Positions 29,571 through 42,551 of a stretch of 64,000 bases of DNA are shown piece after piece. Every line of letters starts with the position of its first letter. The stretch's first letter is position 1. Under the pieces are notes generated by a model. The model saw only the letters and a list, made by a program, of their open reading frames with translations, was not told the origin of the DNA and made no database searches. Source of the DNA: Prochilodus magdalenae. Taxonomy: Eukaryota > Chordata > Actinopteri > Characiformes > Prochilodontidae. Both the position numbers and the translations under genes were made by a program. The stretch covers positions 496,001 to 560,000 of the forward strand of contig JAMWET010002870.1 of the NCBI GenBank assembly GCA_024036415.1, given 5' to 3'.

Positions 29571-30497
29571 GGCCAGTTTACACTGGAGCCTAAATAACCA
29601 GCACCTAAAACACTAGTGTCTAAAACACCAGCGTCTGCATCACCAACGCCTAAAACACAAGAGCCTAAATCACCAGCACCTTAATCACCAGTGCCTAAAA
29701 CACAAGAGCCTAAATTACCAACGCCTTAAACACCAGTGTCTAAAACACCAGCGTCCAAATCACCAGCGCTTAAAACACAAGAGCCTAAACTACCAGCGCC
29801 TAAAACACCAGCGTCCAAATCACCAGTGCCTAAAACACAAAAGCCTAAATCACCAGCGTCCAAATCACCAGCGCCTAAAACACAAGAGCCTAAATTACCA
29901 ACGCCTTAAACACCTGTGTCTAAAACACCAGCGTCCAAATCACCAGTGCCTAAAACACAAAAGCCTAAATCACCAGCGCCTTAATCACCAGCGTCCAAAT
30001 CACCAGCGCCTAAAACACAAGAGCCTAAATTACCAACGCCTTAAACACCTGTGTCTAAAACACCAGCGTCCAAATCACCAGCACCTAAAACACAAGAGCC
30101 TAAACTACCAGCGCCTAAAACACCAGCGTCCAAATCACCAGTGCCTAAAACACAAAAGCCTAAATCACCAGCGCCTTAATCACCAGCGCCTTAATCACCA
30201 GCGCCCAAATCACCAGTGCCTAAAACACAAAAGCCTAAATCACCAGCGCCTTAATCACCAGCGCCTAAAACACAAGAGCCCAAATCACCAGCGCCTAAAA
30301 CACCAGAGCCTAAAACACAAGAGCCTAAATCACCAGCGCCTAAAACACAAGAGCCCAAATCACCAGCGCCTAAAACACAAGAGCCTAAATCACCAGAGCC
30401 TAAAACACCAGAGCCTAAAACACAAGAGCCTAAATCACCAGCGCCTAAAACACCAGAGCCTAAATCACCAGCGCCTAAAGTGCCAGCGCCTAAATCA
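29571..30497. repeat. 15-bp minisatellite, about 60 units
   Basis: Units alternate between CACCAGCGCCTAAAA and CACAAGAGCCTAAAT types with point variants (GTGCC, GCGTC, CTTAA). Because 15 is a multiple of three, a stop-free frame coding a Gly-Xaa-Xaa-Xaa-Leu pentapeptide repeat appears on the minus strand at 30505-30251. It lacks any gene context and is a by-product of the period. Confidence 0.97.
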
Positions 30498-32118
30498 CCC
30501 GACACTGAAACAGAACTTGAACATTATTCAGGAACTCGTAAAAAAATAAAGAATGATTATAATTACTTTTACTAACTAGTAATAATACTCTATTACTAAT
30601 ACTTTAATGTCACAACATTTATAAGATATTATAGCAGTTCAGAGAAGTGCGCTTATTATGAAGCATGAAGTATCTGGAGATTCAAATCCACAGCAACAGG
30701 CTAAACAGCAGCTCATCTTCTCCTGCACCACATGTGGAAAGTCTATGTTCAGACTGTATTCAGGTCCGAGCTGGAAAGATCGAGTTCAAGTCCTGCGCGT
30801 TTGGGCTGAAGAGATAAAGCAGCTCTGACTGGACAGTTCATGATATTTGGACCTGTGTTTCTAATTTAGACTCGGTTATCTTTAGAATGGTCTGGCAAAG
30901 TCGTACACCAGCCCACATACAATTAAAGCTCTGGGTGAATTGTGAGTAAACTCCGGTTTCTGCGGGATTCTCGCTCTTCAGCTCCTCTGAAACTAATCAC
31001 AGCATATTTTATACATAATCGACAAGCCACGCCCTCTCATGCTGGGATTGGCCGGTAGTTCATGCTCAGTGCGCCACGTACAGGCGAAAAGAGAGAAAGA
31101 GGTTAGTTGTGACAGACAGAACGATGATCCCTCAGCTCACTGAGATCAGTGCTAATGTTAGTCAAAGTCGCCCTCTAGCGGAGACCAATGAAAGTACGCG
31201 TCTCACTGTGGGGCAGTCCTGTGAAAAGGTTTGGGCACCCCTGGTTAATTGATATGTTAATTTTCTCTCGCACAATCACTGCTTTGATAAAATATACACT
31301 CCTGTGCAAAACCTATAGCACGTTGTATAACTGGGTTTGGTATGTTTACCTATATAGTTGCACGCAGAAGGATTCCAGTGCGATAAAGGCTATATAAGAT
31401 AAAGTACGGCGTTGGGCCACCAGTATTCCTAGCACGCTATGCCAGAGAATGTCTGCTCTTTTTGAGCCAATAATATTAAGTTAATAAAATAGCAGTTATT
31501 GGCAACATTGACGTGGTATTAAGGGCCGCCTTTGTAATGGTTTACACGCATGTAGTCCTGCGTGGTGCAACCGTCTGCCAATGGTGCTGGCACTAACAGG
31601 ATGACTCATGGAGGCCATCACTGCTCGCTGAATATCCGCAATCACGGGTGTTGAGTCAGGTACAGTATTTGCCTCGTCCTTGCGTATGTCACATGTGCAA
31701 CCAAGTGTGAAACTTGAATAATTCCATGTCTCACAATGTCAAACCTACCCACCAAGTTTCTTTCTGGGTGCAAATATTTGTGCCACTATTTTCTGATGAT
31801 GAGTGCGGTTACACTTTAAGAAATGAATTCACTCTCTTAAAAACTGCTTAACACAGCTGCATGGGAACACTTGGCATAACATTTTAATTAGATCGAACGT
31901 TTCATTTCATCCCATTTCTTATTTGGGAAATCCATGAAAAGAACCCATCCAGATAATTAAAACTTACTCAAATCACTTTAGTGTGACTTGAATTCATTAA
32001 GTACGTTTTACTGAGTCAAGTATCTTAAAAGCTCCTTCACACAGTTGAGTGGTACCGGCTGACTCTACATTTAAGTTAATCCAACATTTCACGTTTTAGA
32101 GTGTGTATTTACAGTAGA
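30498..32118. other. Intergenic with degraded transposon-like sequence
   Basis: A possible transposon end fragment at about 31208-31250 contains AAAAGGTTTGGGCACCCCTG, a word seen in DNA-transposon termini of fishes. The 31540-31800 part shares direct-orientation similarity with 37851-37965 (TGTCTCACAATGTCAAACCT against TGTCTCACGATGTTAAACCT). No gene is supported. Confidence 0.4.
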
Positions 32119-32345
32119 TAGGTGTACAAAACATGGTAGTCAGTGAGCACTTTCTTACCCACCGCCATGATAGTGTCACTCTAGTGCTGTCTGAAACCCA
32201 CCACTCAAATAGTCCCTATTCTCTGGTGGTCCTGACCACTGAAGAACAGAGTGAAAGAAGGATAACAATACATGCACAGTGACAGACGGACTACAGAACT
32301 ACAAAGTGAGTGTAGGCCTTGAAAAAGGATGGATTACTGACCAGG
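32119..32345 (+). repeat. Degenerate copy of a common non-autonomous teleost repeat
   Basis: Shows the ordered landmarks CACCGCCATGATAGTGTCAC, then CCACCACTCAAATAGTCCCT, GGTGGTCCTGACCACTGAAG and AACAGAGTGAAAG. I recognise these from a repeat family abundant in otophysan genomes, usually near TIR-bearing DNA elements. The copy is diverged, and I see no intact termini. Confidence 0.65.
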
Positions 32346-32516
32346 ATATTTAGGCCAATGCAGAGGGACCTATGACCTCCAGAAGACCTTCAAATACTTA
32401 GACACTCCACTGCACATGACTCATATGTACACTGCACACACGATTGATTTAATGTGTAAGGTTTTTTCTGTTTTGTATTACGACTTTGTTCCAGTTTTTA
32501 AAAAAAGAGAAAAAAT

Positions 32517-32727
32517 TTTGGTAATACTTAATATTAAGTATTAACTAACTAACCAGAAGTACATTAGTTAACACAAAGTTATACATTAACAATGGTTAAC
32601 TAACGGTCACATGTTTACTTAAGATAGTATGTTTTTTTAAGCTAAGCTAACCACAGTTAATGTATTAATTTATGTTAAGTAGTGCATTACTTCTAGTTAG
32701 TTTACTTAATGTGAGGTGTTATCAAAA
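32517..32727. mobile_element. Hairpin MITE (Angel-like palindromic element)
   Basis: The ends are inverted repeats: TTTGGTAATACTTAATATTA on the left, and on the right TTTACTTAATGTGAGGTGTTATCAAA, given here in two overlapping words as TTTACTTAATG and GAGGTGTTATCAAA. The complementarity continues inward (AACTAACTAACCAGAAGTAC against TTACTTCTAGTTAGTTTACT) for about 75 bp per arm around a short spacer. The length of about 211 bp and the GTTAAC/TTAACTAA word content fit the palindromic fish MITEs that begin TTTGGTAACACTT. It has no coding capacity. Confidence 0.75.
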
Positions 32728-34128
32728 TCGTTATTCAGATTCACACATTTTTAAAATCTTTTTTGAAAATTGTTAATATATAGATGCAGTAGTACGTTGC
32801 ACATTAATGAGGCTCACTGTAGTTTCATAACAGTAAAATGGGCACAAAATGGCTGAGGTAATTTGCAATGTATTTTTACAGAGCCGTATTTATACAAGTT
32901 GAGCTTGGCTTCAAAGACTTCTGTGACCACAGACCTTACAAGACTTAATCCATCACTGGTCTTAAATATCAAAACATGACATCAAACACCTTTATGATAA
33001 TGCAATGTTTACTAGTGTCCTTAAGGCTGTCTGATGGTATGGAAGCACTAAGCTAACCACAGGAGTCTAAATCTCTCTCTCTCACATTACAATGTATGAC
33101 TAAAAGTGCTTCATGGAATTAATATATGTCCACGCTGTACCTATGAATATGAGTGAGTTGTGACAGTGATCTATTGCTTTAATTCTAGCCCTGGGGTTTG
33201 TTACTTCTCACCGAAATTAATAAACACATATTTAATATAATAAATTCTATATATAACTGGTATTGCAGATGTCTATAAAACTGACCGTCAGGTATCACTA
33301 AATGAAACAGACCCTCCTGAATAGTTTTTTTATTTTGGTTATGGTGATGGAAAGTTGTTGTCTGGTCCTTTATTGTTTCTATTCAGTTGATTTTGGGTTG
33401 TAGTTTGATTCAGTTTACCCCAGAATGTAATAAAAGTAAGGAGATGAAAATAGCTCAGTAGTGATTTTTGTTAATAATTAATTATAGCTCCAACCTGGGC
33501 CAATAGCATTCATTATTCAAGCCCATTGCATCATTGATGTCCAGCCAAATGTCCAAATCCATAAATCAAAATCTTATTATATCTTTCTCTAAAGCGTAAT
33601 GCGCTTTAGACGCCACCAAGTTTAGCTGTATGGAAATGGGGTAGTTACAGGAAAAACTGCCTACACAGCTAAATGTGTTTATACCTGAGCCGTTTACTAA
33701 GATGAATATATTACCTCTCTTTGCACCACAGTAAGCCCAACACCCTACCTACACCCTCCCTCTTCCTTCTTTAAAGAGGGACAAACCTTTCCTATATAAA
33801 CCAATATAAGCAGCCTGGTTAAACAGCACTTTTATCTTTTTAGTTTTCCTATTAGCCCTTAGCTAAGCCTGGGCTCTGTATTTATATTTTATATCTTTGT
33901 TCATTAGTCTGGAATAACTTTACATTTTTAGGTAGCTTTATTCAACCACTGGACATTTTATTTGTTTAATATTCAGTTATTAGTTATCAGCATGACACCA
34001 AACAGACTAAAGGTCAATATACCATATGGTCATTCTAACCAAGGGCATGTGCAGGTATGTTGTAGAATTCCAGCAAGATATGATTCATTTTGGATGGATG
34101 GATTCTGTGTCTAATAGATCTTGCATCA
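32728..34128. other. Intergenic, no gene seen
   Basis: AT-rich DNA without a recognisable exon, RNA gene or repeat family. Confidence 0.35.
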
Positions 34129-34305
34129 TCGTCACCCGGGTTTGTTGCTGGGGTTGCTGGAACCTGTCCTAGCAGTCAACTTGCCTGACTTGCATGCACC
34201 TGGAGAAAACCACACAGACATGGAGGAAATATATAAACTCCACCCTAATCACCTAGTCAGGATATGAAATCCAGGTCCAGCACCACCCACTGCACCACAC
34301 TCATG
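34129..34305 (+). repeat. Degenerate interspersed repeat
   Basis: Carries ACTTGCATGCACCTGGAGAA, CCACACAGACATGGAGGAAA, AAACTCCACC and a closing CACTGCACCAC in order. This matches the layout of a widespread fish repeat whose intact copies read ..GGAGGAAACCC..CAGACACGGGGAGAACATGC..CACTGCACCAC. The copy is strongly diverged. Confidence 0.65.
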
Positions 34306-37300
34306 AAAACATTATCTATCAAAATATTAGACTTCATGGAACATTCAAAAAGCTTTCAAGAAATGTGTCCTTTATTTAGAAGATTAAATTCCAAAGAAGA
34401 AATACTGCCAAAATATTTGACATACAACTTTCATCCTCCCAAAGATTACACTGTTGTGGGAATCTGTTATTATTTCTGTTGTTAGCAGTTAAACTTAATT
34501 TTTAAGATTTAATTTAGACCAGACAAATTAAAACAACACAACGTTTTTACTTCATTTTTGCTTGAATTGGAAAATCCTTTGGAAATCCATGACATAAGAG
34601 CTATACAAGTGAGCTCATAGTCTTAATAACACAAAAAAAAGGTCGAAAGATTCCTAATTTGTATATGAATGTATGTAAACCTTATATAAAGTCATCTGAT
34701 GTCAAAACTGTGATATAGCTCATACTTGTTTAGCTTTAAAACACATTGAAGTTCCTGGATGATGCTTTACAAATACAGGAAACATAAATGCTACATCACT
34801 CTAACATGTTTGAAGATGGATGTTGGAAGGATGTAGGTGTGAGTTAGATGTTTTATTGTTCACCGCTGAAGTTATCAAAAAAGCTAGAAACAACAGATAA
34901 AAGCAAACCCAATAAAAGCTCTAAAAGAAATGAAAGAACTACTAACAGAAAACAGAACCCTGGATGATACATCCAGCACTTCCCCTTTGTACTCACTAGG
35001 GTAATTGATCCAGACTACTCTAGAATGCTACATCTCTGCTTGAAGAAAGGCAAGTAAGCACTGTAGATACTTCGGTTGAAATGGTTTGTAAAGACCTGTG
35101 CACATCTTTGCCTTTCTATGCAGTCAAAATAGCAGATGAAACATTTTATGCTTTTTGTTATTAGTGATCTAATTATATTATATCAAAGTCTCCATATATT
35201 ATAATTGTCCTAACTTATTATAACTTCTTTCAAAGCCCAATATGAAAAGATGAGAATATTTTGATAGCAGGTTTGTTAAACTAGAAGCATTAAAAATGTT
35301 AAGCTGTTGATCTTCAGGCAGGAAGCAGAGAGTCCTGATTCAGGTGTGTTTTGGGCTAAGGAAATGCACTGAGCTCACCAGCCCAACAGATGGGGGCACC
35401 ATTACTCCAAGCTCGAGTCCTTTGATGCTCATCATGCATTCTAGAATAGTAGGCCAGTGCTATACGCAGACGGCTGGGGAATTCACATTCTGCTGCAGCT
35501 GGGCTGAGCATCAAAACTCATGATTCATAATTTGAGATATATATCACTTTAGCAGTTACACTTTACGTTCAGACTCAGTCCTCTCAACATTTGCCGTTTT
35601 GCTGCACTTGAGCCAGTGTAGGAGTGTCTGAGTCATAGTAAACCTTAAGGTTCCTGTGTTATATCCAGTCTCTAAAGAGGCCTGGCATAGTGCAGAGATG
35701 AAATGAGTGCCTTAGGAATGGTCATGTTTATCAGTCATGTTTATACTTAGGACGAGGTGCTCTCTGTGAACATACTGCTTAAAGTCAGCTGGAGCACACC
35801 AGTAGCAGCTAGAAGAGACTGCGTTAACACACTCCTTTACTGTCCGCAGCAATTAATGGGAAATTACCAAATGCATCATGCAGCTGTCTCACTGGAAAGG
35901 GTATTCCACTCCTGGAGGGTCTATTATGAGCTTGTGAAATCAGAATCTCATAATGTTCAAGCCTAGTCTGCGATGTCCCATCATTCATCATGACCCTTCG
36001 TCCAGCTGTTAAAGAGCCTCCAATAGATATTACTAAAGAAAAGAAGAAGTCTCAAATTAATTGCCGTTCTGCAGCAACACCCTGCTTGCAAACATCTCAA
36101 ATAGGAGAAAATCCTCTCATCCCCCACTACTTATTCTGCTCAGGTCTCTCTCTCCCTCTCACACACACATCTTTCCTGTATTCTCTGTCTGATGTAGTCT
36201 GCCTGTCATAGCTATACCCTCTTTCACGCTCAAGTTTTAGAACAAGCTGTTCACCAGCTGCCAGGTACTATTAAAGACGGTTGATGTTTTTAATTGGGCT
36301 GCATAATCAACACTTTAAATAAGACACTTATTTAGGGTCTGCACACAGATGTTGAGGAAGAAGACCATTACAGAGAGCTGAGACAGAACTACTGGGGCTG
36401 TAAGGGGGACGATCGCATTGGAGCCCGTTGTGTGGTGGGAAATCCGGTGACTGAGCTCACCTAACATCTTCACTTTGTGTCTCATATACAGTTGCATGCA
36501 AAAACTACAAACACTTCTAATAAAAAAAGGTTTGGTTAAGTGGAAATACGTTTTGTGATTCATAGGCACATTTTATGTTTTATCTTTCTCCAGTATGTAA
36601 AATTGAGCAAATACACAGTCATGGTACATTACAAGCATGCTAACCAGCTAAGCCCATCCCATCCCATAACGTTGTTGCTGCTTTAGACAACTGGATATGT
36701 CCTTGGCGATACAGGGATGAAGTTTGATGTTTGATACTGAACTCACAGCGCTTATTCTACACTGGTAAATGAATAAGGGAGCAGTAAGGAGGGAGGAGAG
36801 GGGATTCATCATCTTTCATATTGCGCTGTTAACAAACTAATGTTAATCCAATCATAACTCCTCTTTAAAAATGGTTCCCTTTTTTCCACTAACTCTGATA
36901 GGATGCTAGTTACACCACAGACAGAAAGTGAGCGTATGTATGTGTGTTTGGCAATGTATTTAGCTCTTGGTGGGAGCGTAGTAGCAGCAGGAATACAGAA
37001 CATTTGGTACAGTGGCATTAGAGGGTACAGGAAACCCCTCAGAAGAACAGGAGGGAAACACACACACTTTGGACAACCTTACTGTGCAGCACTTTCACAT
37101 CCTGTGACTGAAGTAAGTTTCCTAGCAACGGTCCTCCACCATCTAATTGCGAGGGAAGCACATGGAGTTCATAATGACCCTCAGGCTGCCCATTGCAGTA
37201 CAGAGAAAGCCCTTTATTCACTTAGGACAAAAGACCACGCAAATTAGGAAAACACAAGGGGATCACTTAGCTACAGAAAGTGAAATGCTGAGGAGTAACC

Positions 37301-37850
37301 AATGCATAAACATGCTCCTACCAGTGCGGAGGAATCCCCCATACCCAGTGGACTGTTTTTGCACTTCCAGCCTGCTGCTCAAAGCCAGTTTACACTACAT
37401 TCAAATGCACAGCATGCCTTTCTCAATGTGGGGATCTCTCTGCTTTTATAAATAAACATACACCAGCTAAACAGTGACACACGAACAACAGATAGATAAT
37501 ACTCACTGTCAAAAGACTTCCAAGTTCATCAGTGCACAGCATGTCATGAGATTAGCAACCCCACCACTGTGTCAGCTGGGACCACATCTCAGATTTCTGA
37601 TTTTCTTAAATGCCACAATGATATAGGAGGTGGGCATAACAACAGCAACACAGGGTGTGGAAGTGGAGTGACACCAGGTCGTCTGGACGTGTGATGTGTG
37701 ACAACTCATCTTGGCACTGACCACGGTGCCTCGACACACAGATTCGTTGGCCATCTTACCCAAAACAAAAGCAGGACTTGCCACTGAGGATGACTTGCTG
37801 CCATACTGAGTCACTTCATGACAGTCTGGCCTGACACCATTGCAGTCTTT
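34306..37850. other. Intergenic, no gene seen
   Basis: Only scattered short frames. A transposon-like fragment may lie at 36484-36620 (ACAGTTGCATGCAAAAACTA onwards), but no family could be fixed. Confidence 0.35.
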
Positions 37851-37965
37851 GTGATTTTGACATAGAGTTAAGGGCACATTTGTATGTCTCACGATGTTAA
37901 ACCTACCCATCAATTTCCTTCCTGTCAGTTGATTCCTTCTGGGTGAAACTATGTGATACTATTCT
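37851..37965. repeat. Second diverged copy of the repeat seen near 31.7 kb
   Basis: Direct-orientation match to 31706-31790: TATGTCTCACGATGTTAAAC, CTACCCATCAATTTCCTTCC and CTTCTGGGTG correspond to the words there. The pair shows a dispersed element rather than unique DNA. Confidence 0.55.
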
Positions 37966-38329
37966 TTTAACAGTGAGTGTATATTAATATCAAGCAGTTA
38001 TAATGAGCTTAAAAAGGACAACTCTGGCTTTTATTTTTAGAGTGCTGTTATGCTGACCTGTGTGCAGAAGGATTTTGAACATTATTTACGAAGAAAGTAC
38101 GAGTCCCTCAAGATAATAAAGTGGAAATCTGCTCACCAGACTTCACATCAAGCTCTAGTGATGTTTAGATCTCATCTTGAGGAGGCCCTCAATGTTTAGC
38201 AGAACAAGAGCATTATCATAGAGGAGTATGGGAACATCACAAGGGAAAATGTTTACACCATGGGGCGCATATGGTCTTGTAAAATGGCTTGATATTTCTT
38301 GGCCATTACATTATGCAGAGCAATCATCA

Positions 38330-38780
38330 GACCTAATGACTCAGACAAGCTGGCTGCCCATACCATTATGGATGAACCACCAGGTTTAACAGTTGGCATG
38401 GTGGGTTGACGGCATCCTATGGCTTTCTCCAAACAAACACTTCTGAGAATAGGAAAAAGGGTGATTCATCAGACCATATTATTTTACCCCATAGGTGCAG
38501 GTTTTGTGCTCCTTTCATCAAGTTGTTTTCCGATGTGCATTGGCTTTGGACAAAAGTTGTTTTCAATTGGCAGCCCTGCTATAAATTCCTGCTTTGTGAA
38601 GCTCATAACATACAGTTTTTGTTGAGATTGGGTCACAAAGGTGCTGATTCAATTCTGCGGTAATGTTGAGGAGGTATTTTAGTGCTTTTTCACAACAACT
38701 TGTTTAGCTGTCCGTTTTCCATTGATGTTAAGAATTTGGCCACACATTTTGTTTGCTGATGCAGTATCACTTTCCATCAC
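38330..38780 (-). mobile_element. Probable degraded DNA-transposon remnant, antisense
   Basis: The plus strand reads ACCAGGTTTAACAGTTGGCATGG, given here as CCAGGTTTAACAGTTGGCAT, followed by TCTCCAAACAAACACTTCTG and GATTCATCAGACCATATTAT. That order is typical of the complement of Tc1-type transposase genes in fishes (heavily mutated H, W-D-E-T and D-E-S blocks). No frame is intact. The family assignment is an inference from layout. Confidence 0.4.
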
Positions 38781-39139
38781 ATTTTCATCATTTTTCAGAC
38801 CATGACACATTAAATATCCTCACCTAAATATTGTACTTGTATTTCTAAATTAAATATGTATGATTGAGTACTAAAACCAATTACACATTTGGCCAAGGTG
38901 GCAGAAATTTGAAATGAAAGCCAGGGAAGCTGCAAGATTTGTCCCTTGCTGCTTGTTAGAAAACATCATCAAGTCTATTGACTTAGCAGAGATGATGCAG
39001 GGAAAGGTTCACCACAAAGGAGTCAGTGGTTGTATAAAAGACCCATGGCTATAGCCCAGTAGACAGACCATAAACACATCCCTGTTGTAGCTCCCAGCTC
39101 TGGAGAGAAAGTTGGCATACATCAGAAAGGCACTTATCA

Positions 39140-39533
39140 TACACTGCTCAAAACAATAAAGGGAACACTTTGAAAACACATCAGATCTCAATGGGAAAAA
39201 AAATCATGCAGAATATCTTTCCTCATATAGACTGGGTAATGTGTTAGAAACGAAAGGATGCTACATCGTTTGATGGAAATGAAAATTATCACCCTACAGA
39301 GGGTTGAATTCAAAAACACCCTGAAAATCAAAGCTAAAAAATGATGCAGCAGGCTCGTCCATTTAACCCCAATTCCATTGCAGCAACTCAAAATCTTACT
39401 CAGTAGTTTGTATGGCCCTCACACGCTCCTAATGAGACGACGGATGGTGTCCTGGGGGATCTCCTCCCAGATCTGGACCAGGGCATCACTGAGCTCCTGG
39501 ACAGTCTGAAGTGCAACCTGGTGGCGTCGGAGT
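39140..39533 (-). mobile_element. Truncated Tc1/mariner element (5'-end plus transposase 3' fragment)
   Basis: Begins with an ACTGCTCAAAACAATAAAGG-type terminus (about 39143) followed by GAACACTTTG, the terminal sequence of a well-known fish and lamprey Tc1-like family. 39399-39533 is antisense to the transposase C-terminal coding end (GATGGTGTCCTGGGGGATCT, CCTCCCAGATCTGGACCAGG, CTCCTGGACAGTCTGAAG). The rest of the transposase is missing, and the match stops at GGTGGCGTCGG, so this is a one-ended fragment. Confidence 0.8.
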
Positions 39534-42276
39534 GTATATGGATATATGGATGACTAAAAAAATAGTTTTAAAAAGCTGCATTATTTGTAGATGGCATTGT
39601 AGCTACATTCTGGTTGTATGATTCAAGACCCATTATTCAACACGTCATATTCCTGGATCACCTCATGTCTTGGAAAGTTTGTGTAATGGTTTGCCTGTTT
39701 GTGCTAAGGTGGCAGACTCATTAGAAAGTCGCTATCTTCTGGTAGCATTTAACACAGCACTATTCTTTAAAACCGGGTAAACCAGTGGCTAAAACGGTCA
39801 GTAGAAAGCAGGGCTTCTAGGACTTTCCAGTGTGCTTTAATTCACAGTTAAAAACTGAGACATGTCCAGATGTCCAGAAAATGGGGGAAATCTGGAACAT
39901 ACTGCATTTAGCTCTCAAATACTGTGGCATAGGACTATTACTACAAAGACTGAAAATGCAAATTGACTATGATTTTCAATTTATTAAGTATGAGAACTGT
40001 ATTTGAACCCTCCACTGGAGATTAGTGTTATGCCAGCATCACTGTAGCAGTAAATTCAGGTGATATGAACACCTCAAGCTAATGCTGCTTTCAAGCGCCT
40101 TTGTTTATTTACTGCCCACATGAACCACACGAGCCTGACCTTGGTGGGTGAATGGGCTCCTCCTTGGAGAAATCTACTGCCCTACCTGACTTGAAAGTAG
40201 CCTCTCTCAGAGAGCTCAAACTGTGCATTGATATTCATACCAGATAAATTAAAGTCTCCCTGCCTCAAACCGCAAAGCTTACTGATGCACTATGCCTACT
40301 GTATTTACACTGTCATACTTTAATAAGGACAATTTGGTAAATACTGTAGAACCTCAAACCTTGCGGTCTCATCCTTCAAATATAAATCCCACATTTGCAA
40401 ATGAGGTCAGTAAAATAGGACAATTCCAAAATCCTAGACAGTTCAGACTGTGAAGGGGATATATGCACTTCTACAAGTAATCAAATTTTCAACTGCTCCC
40501 ATTTATGTCCATCATTAAATTAAGCTGAAGTTGGAACAAAAAAACAGTAGGTTATTTAGCATGAACCGTGACAACATGAGTGGGAGAGTCTGTTGTTCAG
40601 GTCAGAGAAGGTAACAATGGTGACATCCAGTGGTCTGCTTAGGAAACTCCTCTACGTCTTTCCATCACCAGTAGTTGGTCCTAGTTGTAATATCACATAA
40701 GCAAAAACATCTGTAATATCACAAGCGCTTGCAGGCAATCTATGTCCTCCTCCATCCAGGTACTACTGTTTAAAATTGCTGTGTAACACCCTTTGCTTAT
40801 GTTGATTACGGATGTTCCTTGGCATCAGTAAAAACTGGTGAAAACGCAGGCCGGTTTTCTAAGCCTGAACAGAGCCAGTTTAAGAACCAGGGTTAAAAGA
40901 ACCCTGGCCAATAACTGAGTAACAACTTGAATTTACTTTGTGTTGATGTGAAGGTTAAAAGCAAGTAGCTAGTATATGTAAAATTAGCTACTAGCAAGCC
41001 TCAGGTAGCTAATGTTAGAATACTTAATCTCATCTTCAGATGACTGAGCTTAATAAACAGAGGTTGATTTTATGTGATCATCGTTGTGTCTCACTGTAAA
41101 CCAGCAAATCAGAGCTCATCAAATTTTTTTATGAGGTCATGAAAGGAAAAGGAACAGCGGCATCCGGGCTTTCTTCACCTTGGCCAAAGTCACATATCTA
41201 AATGTGTTATAGCGACACCTTTAAACCTTATTAGTGAAATTTAAGCACAATTCCTCAGAGGACATACCTGCTTAATTAACAGCATTGAGTACTAGATTTG
41301 GGATTTGCTGGGCTCAGCTATAAATGTATGTAGTTGTATCTGAGAGTCCACTGTATATGAGTGTTAGGATATGTGCCTTGTACCTCCCAAGGCAGAACAT
41401 ATATCATAATACAGGAGGGAAACAAAAAAAGGACATTCAGAGTCACCAGGACAAAGACTAAGACATTTTATAAAGATGAATATATATTAACATTTAACAT
41501 TCTCATTCCTATGTTGCATCATGAAGCCAGGTAGAGTGGATGACGATTGATAGACTTACTCCATTATGAGCATCCTTAATGTCACCACTTTCAGACCCTG
41601 TTTTCGAATACTCTATATCCTCTATACATGCTGCATTTGTTAAACCAGTGTTCCTAAAATAAGGTAAAGATGTTAAGTGTGGCATGTGCGAGTGCGTATG
41701 TGTGGAACATGGAGGAATGAAAGGCCTGGAGAATTCCTCTCAGCCTCATCTGCATTCGCTGTCAACGGCCCAAGTCCTTGCATATTATGATGGTTGCCAA
41801 GGTAACCCCTCACAGGAACTAATTGGATAGTACAGCTAGCTGCATGATTCACCATCAAAAAAGGATGTGCAGGAAGCGCAGCCAAAAACACATCTTGTTT
41901 TATTAATAAGTTACTACTAATTACAATTAAGGCAAACAGGTGAGAATCCACTGCACTGGGTTTGTTAAGAGCCAAGCTTGAGAGTATGAGCAGAAACCTG
42001 CTAGAAGTTCAATGGACAAGGCCTACTGAGTTAATAACATCGCTAGTGTACACAGGTCATTGATCCTGCAGACAATCTGGAGCGGAAAGTTTCACACTGA
42101 TGACTAAACTCTGATTAATTATTCATTCATATATCCTCATCTCCTTGCAAAGTACAGAGTGCAGTAGTAATGTTAAGCAGGCCACAGCTCATCTTTAATT
42201 CCAGATACGAAATGAGGTGGAGACTTAAACAAGCATGTAGGTCAAAAAAAAGAGTCACAGAATGTAAAACATTTTA
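39534..42276. other. Intergenic, no gene seen
   Basis: No exon or RNA gene recognised. Confidence 0.35.
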
Positions 42277-42454
42277 CAGTGTGTGTGTGTGTGTGTGTGA
42301 GTGTGAGTGTGAGTGTGTGTGAAGTTTAACAGAAAAAATAACTCCTGTTAAAATCACCCGTCAGTAAAAATCTGATGGGGGCTTATGACTGGAACAACTC
42401 AGTATTTCTTGGGGAAGGATCATCTGCTGGCAGTCACCCGTGGGCACAATAAAC

Positions 42455-42504
<50 letters not shown>

Positions 42505-42551
42505 AATAAAAATAATAATAATAAAATAAAAATGATAATGATAATAATAAA
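42277..42551. repeat. Two microsatellites: (GT)n and (AAT)n-(GATAAT)n
   Basis: A GT/GA-interrupted tract at 42279-42322 and a trinucleotide/hexanucleotide AT-rich tract at 42455-42551. Confidence 0.95.

Noticed and set aside
27584..30497. Repeat arrays considered as CRISPR
   Set aside because: Units are contiguous tandem repeats without unique spacers, in a vertebrate genome.
30251..30505. 84-codon open frame with a Gly/Leu pentapeptide repeat
   Set aside because: It is the translation of the 15-bp minisatellite; there is no flanking unique coding sequence or splice context.
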